DNA of 64,000 bases from Desulfobacteraceae bacterium (GTDB lineage: Bacteria > Desulfobacterota > Syntrophobacteria > Syntrophobacterales > Syntrophobacteraceae), in assembly GCA_021372055.1 (NCBI GenBank), contig JAJFVB010000135.1, positions 1 to 64,000 of the forward strand, given 5' to 3'. Shown here in pieces: positions 23,950 through 33,168 of the stretch (its first letter is position 1; every line of letters begins with the position of its first letter). A model generated the notes under the pieces. It saw only the letters and a list, made by a program, of their open reading frames with translations. It was not told the origin of the DNA and did not search any database. Both the position numbers and the translations under genes were made by a program.

Positions 23950-24637
23950 TCTTTCCGTTGGCTACAAAGGGCTTCTGGCCATTCAGGACGCATCGTTCAA
24001 AGTCAACAAGGGCGAAATCGTCTCCCTGATCGGCTCGAATGGGGCGGGCAAAACGACCATGCTCAAGGCTATCCTGGGGTTGCTCAAACCCATGAAAGGC
24101 GAAATTCGCCTCAACGGCGAAGTAATCTCCGGACAGCCGGCCTACGATGTCGTAAAGAAGAAGATATCGCTCGTGCCCGAGGGACGGCGGCTTTTTTCGC
24201 GTCTCTCCGTGCAAGACAACCTGCTCCTGGGCGCCTATACGGTACAGAACAAAGACGTGATCGCGGAAAGCCTCGAGATGGTGCTGAGGCTCTTTCCGTG
24301 GGTCAAGGAGCGCGCCGGACAGCGCGCCGGCACGCTCTCCGGAGGCGAGCAGCAGCAGGTTGCAATCGCGCGCGGGCTCATGTCCCGCCCGGACCTGCTC
24401 ATGCTCGACGAACCATCGCTTGGCGTCATGCCCAAGGTCGTCTCCGAAATATTCACGACCGTCGAGCGGATTGCCGCGGAGGGCGTTACCGTGCTACTGG
24501 TCGAACAGAACGTGTTCGAGGCCCTGCAGGTCTGCCACCGTGCCTACGTGCTCCAGACCGGCCGCATCGTCATGGAAGGCACGGGCCCCGAGCTTTCCCA
24601 GTCCGATCTCGTGCGCAAGGCTTACCTTGGCATGTGA
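23933..24637 (+). CDS. livF: Branched-chain amino acid type ABC transporter, ATPase LivF
   Basis: 234 residues. Walker A GSNGAGKT, canonical signature LSGGEQQQVAIARGL, Walker B LLMLDEPSLGV and switch His replaced by Gln in LLVEQNVFEAL, which is common in LivF. It overlaps the end of livG by 17 bases, so the operon is tightly coupled. Unlike LivG, its ATP-binding motifs are all standard, apart from the usual LivF Gln. Confidence 0.93.
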   Translation: MLLVNNLSVGYKGLLAIQDASFKVNKGEIVSLIGSNGAGKTTMLKAILGLLKPMKGEIRLNGEVISGQPAYDVVKKKISLVPEGRRLFSRLSVQDNLLLGAYTVQNKDVIAESLEMVLRLFPWVKERAGQRAGTLSGGEQQQVAIARGLMSRPDLLMLDEPSLGVMPKVVSEIFTTVERIAAEGVTVLLVEQNVFEALQVCHRAYVLQTGRIVMEGTGPELSQSDLVRKAYLGM

Positions 24638-24670
24638 TCGAACACCCGGACCTCATGCGGAGGACGATCC

Positions 24671-25447
24671 ATGCCGGACCGAGTCCTGTCGATAATTCAG
24701 GCCCGAACAGGTTCCACGCGGCTTCCCTCCAAGGTTCTCCTCGACCTGGCGGGCAAACCCGTCCTGCAGCACGTGATCGAAAGGATTGCCCGGAGCGCCT
24801 TGACGACGCAGTTCATCGTCGCAACGACCATAAATCCCGCAGACCTCGCAATAGTGAGGCTCTGCGCGGATCTTGGCGTTAGCGTCTACTGCGGGTCCGA
24901 GGATGACCCCCTCGAGCGCTACTACCAGGCAGCGCACCTCTTCTGCGGTTCGCATATCGTTCGCATCAAGGCGGATTGTCCTCTCATCGACCCGGAAATC
25001 GTCGACCGGGCGATCCGCCTTCATCTTTCGTCCGGCGCCGACTACACCGGCAACACACTCCAGCGGACCTACCCTGTCGGCCAGGACGTGGAAATCATGA
25101 CGGCAGCCACTCTTACCCGCCTGTGGAAATGCGCGGGCCTTTTCTCCGAGCGGGAGCACATAACCCTCTACATTCCCAAGCACCCCGAAATGTTTCGTAT
25201 AGAACACCTCCGGCAGCAGCGGGACCATTCGGCGAAGCGCTGGACCATGGACATGCCCGAAGACTATGAACTGCTCCGCGCCATCTTCCAGAACCTCCAC
25301 CCGAAAAATCCCTTCTTCGGCATGAGCGATGTTATCGATTTCCTTTCGAAAAATCCCGGCCTTGAACGCATCAACGCCCATATACCCGTCGATGCGGGCG
25401 TCCGGAAATCCCTGAGCTCGGACCACGTCGTGGCCTTGCCGACCTAG
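24671..25447 (+). CDS. SpsF-like cytidylyltransferase family protein
   Basis: 258 residues, starting 33 bases after livF with GGACGATCC upstream, so probably in the same transcript. N-terminal IIQARTGSTRLPSKVL is the nucleotide-binding motif of the SpsF/CMP-KDO-synthetase-like family, followed by VIRIKADCPLIDPEIVD with metal-binding Asp residues. Such proteins activate sugar acids or act in surface glycan synthesis. A role with an amino acid transporter is not obvious; the link may be only positional. It ends before a bidirectional terminator. Confidence 0.82.
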   Translation: MPDRVLSIIQARTGSTRLPSKVLLDLAGKPVLQHVIERIARSALTTQFIVATTINPADLAIVRLCADLGVSVYCGSEDDPLERYYQAAHLFCGSHIVRIKADCPLIDPEIVDRAIRLHLSSGADYTGNTLQRTYPVGQDVEIMTAATLTRLWKCAGLFSEREHITLYIPKHPEMFRIEHLRQQRDHSAKRWTMDMPEDYELLRAIFQNLHPKNPFFGMSDVIDFLSKNPGLERINAHIPVDAGVRKSLSSDHVVALPT

Positions 25448-25492
25448 AAACGAAAACAAGGAAGAAAAGAAAAATCAGAAAAGAAGAATGGA

Positions 25493-25531
25493 GATAAAAG
25501 CGCGAGGCAATGATTCCGCCGCGCTTTTATC
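25493..25531. terminator. Bidirectional terminator between the SpsF-like gene and purE
   Basis: GATAAAAGCGCG (25493-25504) and CGCGCTTTTATC (25520-25531) form a perfect 12-bp stem with a 15-base loop. The arms carry AAAA and TTTT, so each strand has a short T-run; it separates two convergent transcripts. Confidence 0.75.
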
Positions 25532-25553
25532 CCGGTGTCCGGAGATTTCCCAG

Positions 25554-26075
25554 CTATTCGGTTTTCCGGTTGGAGAGGTATTCCTGGAGTTCGCGGTTTT
25601 TCTTCGACATGACCTCCTCGGCCATTTTCCTCTTGAACGCGGCGAATTCGGCGGCGAGCTTTTCATCGAGGAGCGAAAGGATCTGCACCGCAAAGAGTGC
25701 GGCATTGTACGCTCCGCCCTTGCCGATCGCCATGGTCGCCACGGGAATTCCCGGCGGCATCTGCACGGTTGCAAGCAGCGCGTCCATGCCGTTTAGCGGC
25801 GAAGAGTCTATCGGCACGCCGATGACCGGAAGCGTAGTTTGTGCCGCGGCAGCCCCGGCCAGGTGGGCGGCCCAACCCGCGCCGGCGATAAGGACCTTCA
25901 CGCCGCGTTCCGCAAGTCCCCTGGCGTATGCCGCCGCATTGTCGGGAGTCCTGTGCGCGGAGAGTATCTTTGTCTCAAAGGGTATTCCAAACTTCTCCAG
26001 AATTCGGATCGCCTCCTCCATGACCTGAACGTCGGAGTTGCTTCCCATGATGATTCCGACCAGCGGCTTTTCCAT
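25554..26075 (-). CDS. purE: N5-carboxyaminoimidazole ribonucleotide mutase PurE
   Basis: 173 residues from the ATG at 26075, where the family begins (MEKPLVGIIMGSNSDVQVM); a longer frame to 26135 runs into repeat R3. GSxSD, SAHRTPD and AGWAAHLAG motifs of class I PurE are present, and the basic C-terminal helix is normal. It moves the carboxyl group of N5-CAIR to give CAIR in purine synthesis. It is downstream of purL on the same strand with 216 bases between them, most of it repeat R3 with its terminator-like hairpins. Confidence 0.93.
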   Translation of the reverse strand: MEKPLVGIIMGSNSDVQVMEEAIRILEKFGIPFETKILSAHRTPDNAAAYARGLAERGVKVLIAGAGWAAHLAGAAAAQTTLPVIGVPIDSSPLNGMDALLATVQMPPGIPVATMAIGKGGAYNAALFAVQILSLLDEKLAAEFAAFKRKMAEEVMSKKNRELQEYLSNRKTE

Positions 26076-26120
26076 TCGGCATGCCTTTCCTGATTTCCGT
26101 GATATCGCCTCGCGGCCTTT

Positions 26121-26294
26121 CATACCAAATTGCATTCAAGATGGAACTGATGGAAAAGAGCGTGGGGAATGATTTCCCGGCGCTCTGGTGCTTGCGGCCC
26201 GGAAAACGGCCCGCCGCAAGCGCAAAAATGAGCAGCACAGCTGCCGCGCGGGGTGTGGGGAGCAGGCTCCCCACGGTCTGAAAGCTTGGTATCA
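26121..26294 (-). repeat. Interspersed repeat copy R3 between purL and purE
   Basis: Inverted relative to R1. End-1 is intact at the left (CATACCAAATTGCATTCAAG from 26121). Both hairpins, the AGCAGCACAGCTGC core and the GC-rich centre are present. The right border is cut exactly at the TGA of purL (26292-26294); the outer 22 bases of end-2 are missing. It lies between two genes of one pathway on the same strand. Confidence 0.78.
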
Positions 26295-29288
26295 GCCGAG
26301 GTTTCCAACCCAGGACGTCCTGAGTGACCGGATGTCCTCCCGCACGATTTCCTTTCCGGACTGCCCCAGTATCACAAATTCGGGGGCTTCGGTGACCTCT
26401 CCGGCCAGGGCCGGCGCCAGATCCTTGAACAGCGATTCAAACCTTCCCCGATTCTTGCGAGGAATCGTCACAAGGAACCTCCCGCAGGATTCGCTGAACA
26501 GCACATGGTCGTCCCGCATGCCCTTTTCAACGGGAATCCGGGCGAGATCCAGGCTGATTCCGAGCCTCCCGCCGAAGGCGCTCATTGCGGCATGCACGGC
26601 CAGACCGCCGCGGTATATGCCATGGCATGAGGCCACAAGGCCCTCGTCAATGGCCTTTTCGACAGCCGCATAGAGGGGCAGGAATTCCTCCGGATCGACC
26701 ACCGGCGCGGTGAGGCCCGTGTAGCCGAAAAGATCGAAATAGGCCGAAGCGCCGAGTTCGTTGCGCGTTACGCCGAGTACGTAGACGAGATCTCCCGCCT
26801 CTTTGACCTCCATGGTCTGGGCCTTCAGCACGTCGGGAACGATGCCCGTCGCCGTGAACTGCATCGTCGGCAACCCGCTCACCTTGTGCCGCTCGCCGAA
26901 AGCGCCCGGCAGGTGCCCGTCCACGTACATGCTGTCTTTGCCCGAAAGAAGCGGTATCCCGTATTTCAGGCACATATCGCGCAAGGCCCAGTTGGCGCGC
27001 ACAAGCTGAGCCGCTTTGAACCGGCCGTCCGGATTCTGCGCCGGATCGAACTGGATGTTCGGCCAGCAGAAATTATCCACGCCGCCGATTTCGTCAAGCT
27101 TGCCTCCGACGGCAATGATGCGCCGCACCGCCTCATCGATTGTGACCGCGACCATGTGGTAGGCGTCGATCTCCGAAACGGTGGGATTGAGCGCCTGGGA
27201 CACCGCGAGCCCGGTGTTTCTCCCGAGCACCGGCCGGATTACGGCAGCGTCGTTCGGGACATCCCGGTCCCGTCCGACGAGTAACTTTACCGCGCTGCCC
27301 CCCTGCACTTCATGATCGTATTGCCGCTGAATCCATTCCCTGCTGCACTGGTTGGGGGCGGCGAGCAACGCGTGCAGAACGGGACCGTACTCCAGGGGTT
27401 CGGACAAAACCGGGTCGCTCAGGCCGCGCGCCTGGGGCGGCAACCATTCGGCGTCGAACTCCCATTGCGGAAAATCCTCGGAGAAAAAGCTCAGGTCGAG
27501 ATAGGCGCAGGTCTTCCCGCCATATCTCAGGTGCAGCTTGCCGGTGTTTTCATACCGGCCGATAACCGTGCTCTCCACCTCATGCTTTCTCGAAAGCTCC
27601 ATGAAACGATCGAGGCAGTCCGGCGCGACCGCAATCGTCATTCGCTCCTGGGATTCCGAAATCCAGATCTCCCAGACATCGAGACCTTCGTACTTGAGCG
27701 GGACCTTGTCCACGTCCACCACCGCGCCTCCGGCCATCAGGGCCGATTCGCCCACCGAGGAGGAAAGGCCTCCGCCGCCGTTGTCCGTGATGAAGGTTAT
27801 GAGGTCCTCGTCCCTGGCCTCAAGCAGGAAATCGTGCATCTTTTTCTGCGTGTACGGGTCGCCTATCTGGACATGCCCGGCGGGGGTGCTTTCGCTGTAG
27901 CTCTCGCTCGAAGCCGTGACCCCGTGGATACCGTCCTTACCGACCCGCCCACCGCTCATGATGATGTAATCCCCGTCGCCGGGTTCTTTCTGTTCAACCG
28001 GTTTGCCCTTGATCTTCGCGGGCATTATCCCGAGTGAGGCCACGAAGACGAGACACTTTCCCAGATAGCAGGGATGGAAAAAGAGATTGCCGAAGGGCGT
28101 CGGAACACCGTGCTTGTTGCCCCCGTCCTTGACCCCTTCGATGATACCGTCCAGCAAGCGCCTCGGATGGAGGTGAGGGCGAAGCGGTCCCCTGTAGTCG
28201 CGCGGACCGACGCAGAATCCGTAAAGACCGGCGACGAGGCGCGATCCCTTGCCCGTGCCCATTATGTCGCGGTAGATCCCCACTATCCCCGTAAGCGAAC
28301 CGCCGTAGGCTTCCATATTGGAGGGGCTGTTGTGCGTTTCGCCGGTAACCGAGTAGGCGTAGTCCTCATCAAAGCGCGCGACACCGGCATTGTCCCAGAG
28401 AACGGAAACGACCCAGTCCTTCTCCTGCTTGAGTTTCAGGGTGGGAGCCTCGATGCAGGTCTTGAAAAGATTGTTCACCTCGCGGGTCTCTCCGGTCAGC
28501 ATGTCGCGATACCGGAATTTCCCACGAAAAGTGTTATGGTTGCAGTGGTCGCTTCGCGCCTGAGAAATCGCCTCGAGCTCCACGTCGGTCGGAACCGAAA
28601 GGCCCACCTTCGCGCGCTCCAGCACCACTTCGGGCCGGAGAAAATACTTCCTGATGACCGGGATATCGTTCCGGTTGAGCGCGAGGTTTCTCTCGTCGCT
28701 CAGAGCCGCGAGCTGCTCATCGCTCTGGATCGGGACCTGCGCCACCGACGGCGTACGAGCGAGAAGGACCTTCGGGATTACGATCCCGATTCCCTGGTCC
28801 TCATCCCACTCGGCTCGCGAGTAGACGTGCCATTGCTGGATGATTTCGTTTGCAAGCAGTTCGCGCGCGATCGTTTCCACCTGGTAGCGGGACAGTTCCG
28901 CAGCGGTTTTCAGCAGGTAGAGCCTTGAGGTATAAGCCGCATCCTCCGGAGCCGGAGGCCGACCGAGAAAATCCCCGATGGCTTCTATGGCGACGCTCCC
29001 GGCCGTATCGCGGACGCCGGGCCGGTACCCGACCCAGACCGCCCAGTCGAAATCGGAGGATATGCTCCGATACCCCGAAACCTGGGTCACCGGGTTCGTG
29101 AAGATCTCCGTGCGGACAGACTCGTACTCCTCCCCGGAAAGGCCTGTGTCCAGCGTTAGGATGTTCACCACCCGCGCTTCCCGGACTTCCCAGCCGAAAT
29201 ACTTTTTGACCCTTCTGCAGAGGCTGGCGCCCTCGGGGTCGAAGAGGTGCGCTTTGAGAGCCGTTTCGAGTCTTTTTGCCATGTTCAT
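26292..29288 (-). CDS. purL: Phosphoribosylformylglycinamidine synthase, PurS-PurL fusion form
   Basis: 998 residues. The ATG at 29288 has AAGGA four bases upstream; a second ATG at 29282 is possible. The first ~80 residues resemble PurS (FNILTLD-like strand, FTNPVTQV), followed by the two ATP-grasp-like PurL halves: ARSDHCNHNTFRGK, VTGETHNSPS, GDGDYIIMSGGRVGKDG, TDNGGGGLSSSVGE, GGKLDEIGG and LLSGKDSMYVDG. No glutaminase domain follows, so PurQ must come from elsewhere. It makes FGAM from FGAR. Its stop codon is the edge of repeat R3. Confidence 0.92.
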   Translation of the reverse strand: MNMAKRLETALKAHLFDPEGASLCRRVKKYFGWEVREARVVNILTLDTGLSGEEYESVRTEIFTNPVTQVSGYRSISSDFDWAVWVGYRPGVRDTAGSVAIEAIGDFLGRPPAPEDAAYTSRLYLLKTAAELSRYQVETIARELLANEIIQQWHVYSRAEWDEDQGIGIVIPKVLLARTPSVAQVPIQSDEQLAALSDERNLALNRNDIPVIRKYFLRPEVVLERAKVGLSVPTDVELEAISQARSDHCNHNTFRGKFRYRDMLTGETREVNNLFKTCIEAPTLKLKQEKDWVVSVLWDNAGVARFDEDYAYSVTGETHNSPSNMEAYGGSLTGIVGIYRDIMGTGKGSRLVAGLYGFCVGPRDYRGPLRPHLHPRRLLDGIIEGVKDGGNKHGVPTPFGNLFFHPCYLGKCLVFVASLGIMPAKIKGKPVEQKEPGDGDYIIMSGGRVGKDGIHGVTASSESYSESTPAGHVQIGDPYTQKKMHDFLLEARDEDLITFITDNGGGGLSSSVGESALMAGGAVVDVDKVPLKYEGLDVWEIWISESQERMTIAVAPDCLDRFMELSRKHEVESTVIGRYENTGKLHLRYGGKTCAYLDLSFFSEDFPQWEFDAEWLPPQARGLSDPVLSEPLEYGPVLHALLAAPNQCSREWIQRQYDHEVQGGSAVKLLVGRDRDVPNDAAVIRPVLGRNTGLAVSQALNPTVSEIDAYHMVAVTIDEAVRRIIAVGGKLDEIGGVDNFCWPNIQFDPAQNPDGRFKAAQLVRANWALRDMCLKYGIPLLSGKDSMYVDGHLPGAFGERHKVSGLPTMQFTATGIVPDVLKAQTMEVKEAGDLVYVLGVTRNELGASAYFDLFGYTGLTAPVVDPEEFLPLYAAVEKAIDEGLVASCHGIYRGGLAVHAAMSAFGGRLGISLDLARIPVEKGMRDDHVLFSESCGRFLVTIPRKNRGRFESLFKDLAPALAGEVTEAPEFVILGQSGKEIVREDIRSLRTSWVGNLG

Positions 29289-29459
29289 TCCGTCCTTAGG
29301 TATGCTGAAAAGGCCGACTTGCCAACGCCACGGCAAAACACGCGGAGCGGAAGCCAAACCGCGACGCGCATGAAAAGCCGATTTGATCGGAACGCAACCG
29401 CTTTCTTTACAAAAGAACTTCTTCCGGTCCGGGATTCATTCCCCATCCGGCGCGGCGCC

Positions 29460-30008
29460 CTACAACAGGAGCTTTACCGCAATCGCCATGAGGATGCACC
29501 CTCCGGCGACTTCCATCCACCGCCCGAATTTCTCCGACAACCGGTTCCCGAGCCTCATCGCGCCCCACGTCATCATGCCGGCGGTGATGCCTATCCAAAC
29601 CGCGGGAAAAATCAGGCCGGAACCCATCAGGCCCATGCTGAAGCCCACCCCCAGGGCATCGATGGAGGTGGCAAGGGACAGTACGACGAGCCTTCCGCCA
29701 CGGGTCGGATCGGCGCACTGGACCGGTTCGCCGGAGTCCTTGTGAAAGTAACTCTCTCCAGCCATTTTGGCGCCGATCGCAAAAAGCAGGACAAATGCGA
29801 TCCAGGGCGCCCACCTGCTGGCGACCCCGACGAGATTCTGCCCCATAAACCAACCGAGCAGCGGCATCATAAACTGAAAAAGGCCGAAGTGGAAAGACAG
29901 TCGGAAGATCTGCCTCGCATTGCAGAAACGCGCGCCGACGCCCATCCCGACGGCAAAAGCATCGCACCCGAGCGCAACGGCAATAAGAGCGATCTCCAAT
30001 AGATTCAA
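29460..30008 (-). CDS. mntP: MntP-type manganese efflux pump
   Basis: 182 residues. The start is a TTG at 30008 with AAGGTGG upstream. Six membrane segments; both family signatures are visible, ALGCDAFAVGMGVGA in the first helix and ATSIDALGVGFSMG in the fourth, with the acidic residues that bind manganese. It exports Mn2+. Reads in the direction of purL, 171 bases downstream. In E. coli mntP is controlled by a manganese riboswitch; I see none in the short leader here. Confidence 0.9.
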   Translation of the reverse strand: MNLLEIALIAVALGCDAFAVGMGVGARFCNARQIFRLSFHFGLFQFMMPLLGWFMGQNLVGVASRWAPWIAFVLLFAIGAKMAGESYFHKDSGEPVQCADPTRGGRLVVLSLATSIDALGVGFSMGLMGSGLIFPAVWIGITAGMMTWGAMRLGNRLSEKFGRWMEVAGGCILMAIAVKLLL

Positions 30009-30031
30009 GGACCCACCTTTTTCAAACAGAA

Positions 30032-30061
30032 TTCCCGGATCGAACCCTGCCGATCCGGGAA
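30032..30061 (-). terminator. Hairpin after the PilZ gene
   Basis: TTCCCGGATCG (30032-30042) and CGATCCGGGAA (30051-30061) form a perfect 11-bp stem with an 8-base loop, 38 bases past the PilZ stop on the same strand. Followed on the minus strand by TTCTGTTT, a poor T-run. It also lies in the mntP leader. Confidence 0.6.
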
Positions 30062-30098
30062 ACCTTCACCCTCAATCGCGCCGCACAGCCCTTCAGCC

Positions 30099-30473
30099 TC
30101 ACGTATAATAGCAGCCGTAGATGCTCGAAAGCGATTCATATTGCGCGGCAAGGTCCGCGAGCAGCCGCTCGGTGTCCCGATCCGCATTCACGTACTTGAT
30201 TCCCATTCCTCTGGGAGACAGGGAATCTCCGGGAGAGAAGACATTGGTCCAGACAACTTCGCCCTGGATTTCGATGAGATTCTTAAAGCCCGGGAACCGG
30301 AGCACCAGTTTTCCCTTCGCGTTCAGCGGCGCTGGATTCTTGCACATCACCATCATGCCCCGCTCGCTGAAATGCATCGAAGTTCCCCTGTACACCTGTT
30401 CTCCGGATTCAAAGGACACCTCGCACGGATGTCTTCTGTCGCCAAGGGTTTCCTTCAGGATTTCCTGGTCCAT
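30099..30473 (-). CDS. PilZ domain protein, probable cyclic-di-GMP receptor
   Basis: 124 residues. The first PilZ motif appears as DRRHPCEV near residue 12 (RxxxR-like) and the second as DxSxxG-like FSERGMMV near 35. The rest is the expected six-stranded barrel (KLVLRFPGFKNLIEIQGEVVWTN). PilZ proteins bind cyclic-di-GMP and control motility or surface behaviour. It starts about ten bases after pheT ends, so it is probably cotranscribed with the translation cluster, and it ends at a hairpin. Confidence 0.82.
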   Translation of the reverse strand: MDQEILKETLGDRRHPCEVSFESGEQVYRGTSMHFSERGMMVMCKNPAPLNAKGKLVLRFPGFKNLIEIQGEVVWTNVFSPGDSLSPRGMGIKYVNADRDTERLLADLAAQYESLSSIYGCYYT

Positions 30474-30482
30474 CGCTCTGCG

Positions 30483-32885
30483 CTACCTCAGGGAGACTCC
30501 GAATTTCGCCATAACCTTTTCGACGAGCTTCCCGTGAATTTCATTGACTTCCTCATCCGTGAGGCTTCTGTCGGATGCGCGGTAAGTCAGGCGATAGCCG
30601 ATGCTCTTCTTACCGGCCCCGAGCTGTTCGCTTCTAAAGATATCAAAAACTTCCACGCCCTCAAGGAGAGGTTCATTCAAAGCATGGATAAAGTCAAGGG
30701 GTTCCTCCACGGCAAGCCGTTCTTCGGCGGCAAGAGCCATGTCGCGGGCAACGGGAGGAAACTTCGGGAGGCTCTTGTAGACGGGAACACCTCCCCGCAG
30801 GGCAAACAGCCCGTCGAAATCCAGCCTGAAGAGGAACACCGGCCGCTTGAGGTCGAATGACTCCTGGACTTCAGGGTGTATCCCGCCAAGTTCGCCCATG
30901 TGCTTATCTCCGACGTAAAGCGAAGCGGACCCGTAGGGATCGAGCCACGGCGGAAGAGCATCCGCGCGAAAACGGGCGCCTTCGATGAGGAAGAACCGAA
31001 GCACGGCCTCAACGATTCCCTTGGCGTCCGCGAAGTCCACATCCTCGCCCGATCCGTAGAGCGACTGCGGCGTGCGCTTTCCGGCAAGAACCCCGGCCAG
31101 GTGGTGCGGTTCGTCCGCCAGCAGTTCGCCGGAGCGCTTGAGGAATACCTTGCTGAGTTCGAAAATCCTGAAATCCTCATTCCGGTGATCGAGGTTGTGG
31201 CGCGCGATCTGAAGAAGCCCCGGGATCAGGCTTGTGCGCATCACCGCCTGCTCATCGCTCAGCGGATTTTTCAGTCTTACGGGATCGAGCCTGGGATCGT
31301 CTTGCGCATAGCGCAGCTTTCGCAGCGCTTCCTGCGCGATGAAGGAGTAATTGATCACCTCGAAAAATCCCGCCCCGGCGAGCAGGCCCTTAAGCTCGTG
31401 CCGCGCACGCTGATGAGGGTCAAAGACCGCCGTTTCCACCGCAATCCTCGGGCTGGTGACCGGAATGCCGTCATAGCCGGCCAGGCGCGCGACTTCCTCC
31501 GTCAGGTCCACTTCCCGCGTGATATCGCCCCTGAAAGTGGGCGGCGTAACCTGGAGGAGATTTCCCCCGGCTTGCTCCACCTTCATCTCGATTCCCTCGA
31601 GCACCTCCCGCATCGCGGAAGCGGAAAGATCGGTGCCCAGGAACCTGTTCGTCCTGTCCACCCTGAGCGGAAGCACGGGAGGGACAATCCTTTCGGGGTA
31701 TACATCGATAAGGCCGCTTGCGACCGAGCCCCCGCCCACCTCGTTCATGAGCATGGCGGCCCTGTCGAGTGCACGGATCACGCCGCCGTGATCGATCCCG
31801 CGCTCGAAGCGGTAAGCCGATTCCGTCTTAAGGCCAAGCCGCCTGCTGCTCCGCCTGATGGAAATCGGGTCGAAGTAAGCGCTTTCGATAAGGACGTTTG
31901 CGGTATCCGGCGTAATCTCGGAATTGAGACCGCCCATGATGCCGCCCACGGCCACAGGGCCGACGCCGTCACAGATAAGCACGGTTCCGTCGGGCAGATT
32001 GCGTTCCGTCCCGTCGAGGGTTGTGAACCGTTCGCCCGCATCCGACTTGCGCACGACGATCCGATGCTCCCGCAGCCGGTCGAAATCAAACGCGTGCAGC
32101 GGCTGCCCGAGCTCCAGCATAACGTAGTTGGTCACATCGACAATGTTGTTGATCGAGCGGACCCCGGCCGATTCGACCCGCGCTTTGAGCCACCCGGGGG
32201 AGGGACCGATCCTCACGCCTTGAATCAGCCGCGCCGAGTAGCGAGGGCATCCGGCGGGATCGTCAACGGTTATGGAAGTGAGCGTCTCTATCGGCGGACC
32301 AGACTCTTTGACCGAAGTCCCGGGATATTTCACGGACGTCTTGCACAGGGCCGCGACCTCACGCGCTATGCCAACCACCGAAAGACAGTCGCCACGGTTG
32401 GGCGTGATAGCAACTTCCAGCAGCGTGTCGCGAATGTTCAGGGCTTCATCCAGCCCGACCCCCACCGGGGTTTGCGGCCCAAGCAGCCAGATGCCGCTGT
32501 GGTCGTCCCCGAGCCCCAACTCCCGCTCGGAGCAGAGCATCCCCTGCGAAGGCACTCCCCGCAGCACGGCCTCTTTGACCAGCCCCCCCGAAAGCTCCGC
32601 GCCCGGAAGAGCAAGGGCCACGATCGCTCCGGCCGCCACATTCGGCGCACCGCAAACAACCCTGTATGAGGCGGAGCCGCCGGAGACAATGCAGATGCTC
32701 AGACGGTCGGCCCTTGGATGCTTTTCAACCGATTCTATGCGCGCCGTAATGACATTTTTCAGCTGGGGGTGGAGCCTCGAGACCGCCTCGATCTCCAGGC
32801 CCGCCATGGTCAGCCCCTCTGCGATCCGTTCGACCGGAAGCGAGCAGGAGACATAGTCAGAGAGCCACTTTAGACTGATTAGCAT
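30483..32885 (-). CDS. pheT: Phenylalanine--tRNA ligase beta subunit
   Basis: 800 residues, the full bacterial length. Order: N-terminal EMAP-like tRNA-binding domain (residues about 40-150, NVITARIESVEKHPRADRLS), B3/B4 editing region, B5, the class II-like core (FRxDITREVDLTEEVARLAGYD) and the C-terminal ferredoxin-fold anticodon-binding domain (PKFPPVARDMALAAEE). It forms an alpha2-beta2 enzyme with PheS. Unusually it is separated from pheS by 283 bases. Confidence 0.95.
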   Translation of the reverse strand: MLISLKWLSDYVSCSLPVERIAEGLTMAGLEIEAVSRLHPQLKNVITARIESVEKHPRADRLSICIVSGGSASYRVVCGAPNVAAGAIVALALPGAELSGGLVKEAVLRGVPSQGMLCSERELGLGDDHSGIWLLGPQTPVGVGLDEALNIRDTLLEVAITPNRGDCLSVVGIAREVAALCKTSVKYPGTSVKESGPPIETLTSITVDDPAGCPRYSARLIQGVRIGPSPGWLKARVESAGVRSINNIVDVTNYVMLELGQPLHAFDFDRLREHRIVVRKSDAGERFTTLDGTERNLPDGTVLICDGVGPVAVGGIMGGLNSEITPDTANVLIESAYFDPISIRRSSRRLGLKTESAYRFERGIDHGGVIRALDRAAMLMNEVGGGSVASGLIDVYPERIVPPVLPLRVDRTNRFLGTDLSASAMREVLEGIEMKVEQAGGNLLQVTPPTFRGDITREVDLTEEVARLAGYDGIPVTSPRIAVETAVFDPHQRARHELKGLLAGAGFFEVINYSFIAQEALRKLRYAQDDPRLDPVRLKNPLSDEQAVMRTSLIPGLLQIARHNLDHRNEDFRIFELSKVFLKRSGELLADEPHHLAGVLAGKRTPQSLYGSGEDVDFADAKGIVEAVLRFFLIEGARFRADALPPWLDPYGSASLYVGDKHMGELGGIHPEVQESFDLKRPVFLFRLDFDGLFALRGGVPVYKSLPKFPPVARDMALAAEERLAVEEPLDFIHALNEPLLEGVEVFDIFRSEQLGAGKKSIGYRLTYRASDRSLTDEEVNEIHGKLVEKVMAKFGVSLR

Positions 32886-33168
32886 GAGTTAATCCTGTTC
32901 AGGCGAATTCTCAAACGAAAGATTCAAGAGCACGCGGACCCGATTGCAGCACCACCCGCGCGATATCCAACCATCTGCCCCCACACCACCGCGGGATCGC
33001 GGAAAACGGTCCTCAAAACGGCTGATTCCCAGCACTCGGCCACCCTTGCGGGATCGACAGAGGTGGGAATCAGAATTTCCTGATCGCTCTTGCCTGCGTG
33101 ACTATGGATAAGATTGGCAATTTCCGCCTCTGTCCGGCGGTCCGCCCGTTTCGGGCAGGGGATCGCCC
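32886..33168. other. 283-base spacer between pheS and pheT
   Basis: Usually pheS and pheT touch. On the minus strand one frame is open from within the end of pheS to about 32920 and reads like protein (for example RTEAEIANLIHSHAGKSDQE), but it has no ATG, GTG or TTG near its beginning. It may be a gene remnant or chance. No hairpin with a T-run is seen, so readthrough into pheT is expected. Confidence 0.4.

Noticed and set aside
30009-30098. Manganese riboswitch (yybP-ykoY) before mntP
   Set aside because: The leader is under 100 bases, is mostly the PilZ terminator, and lacks the conserved loop sequences.
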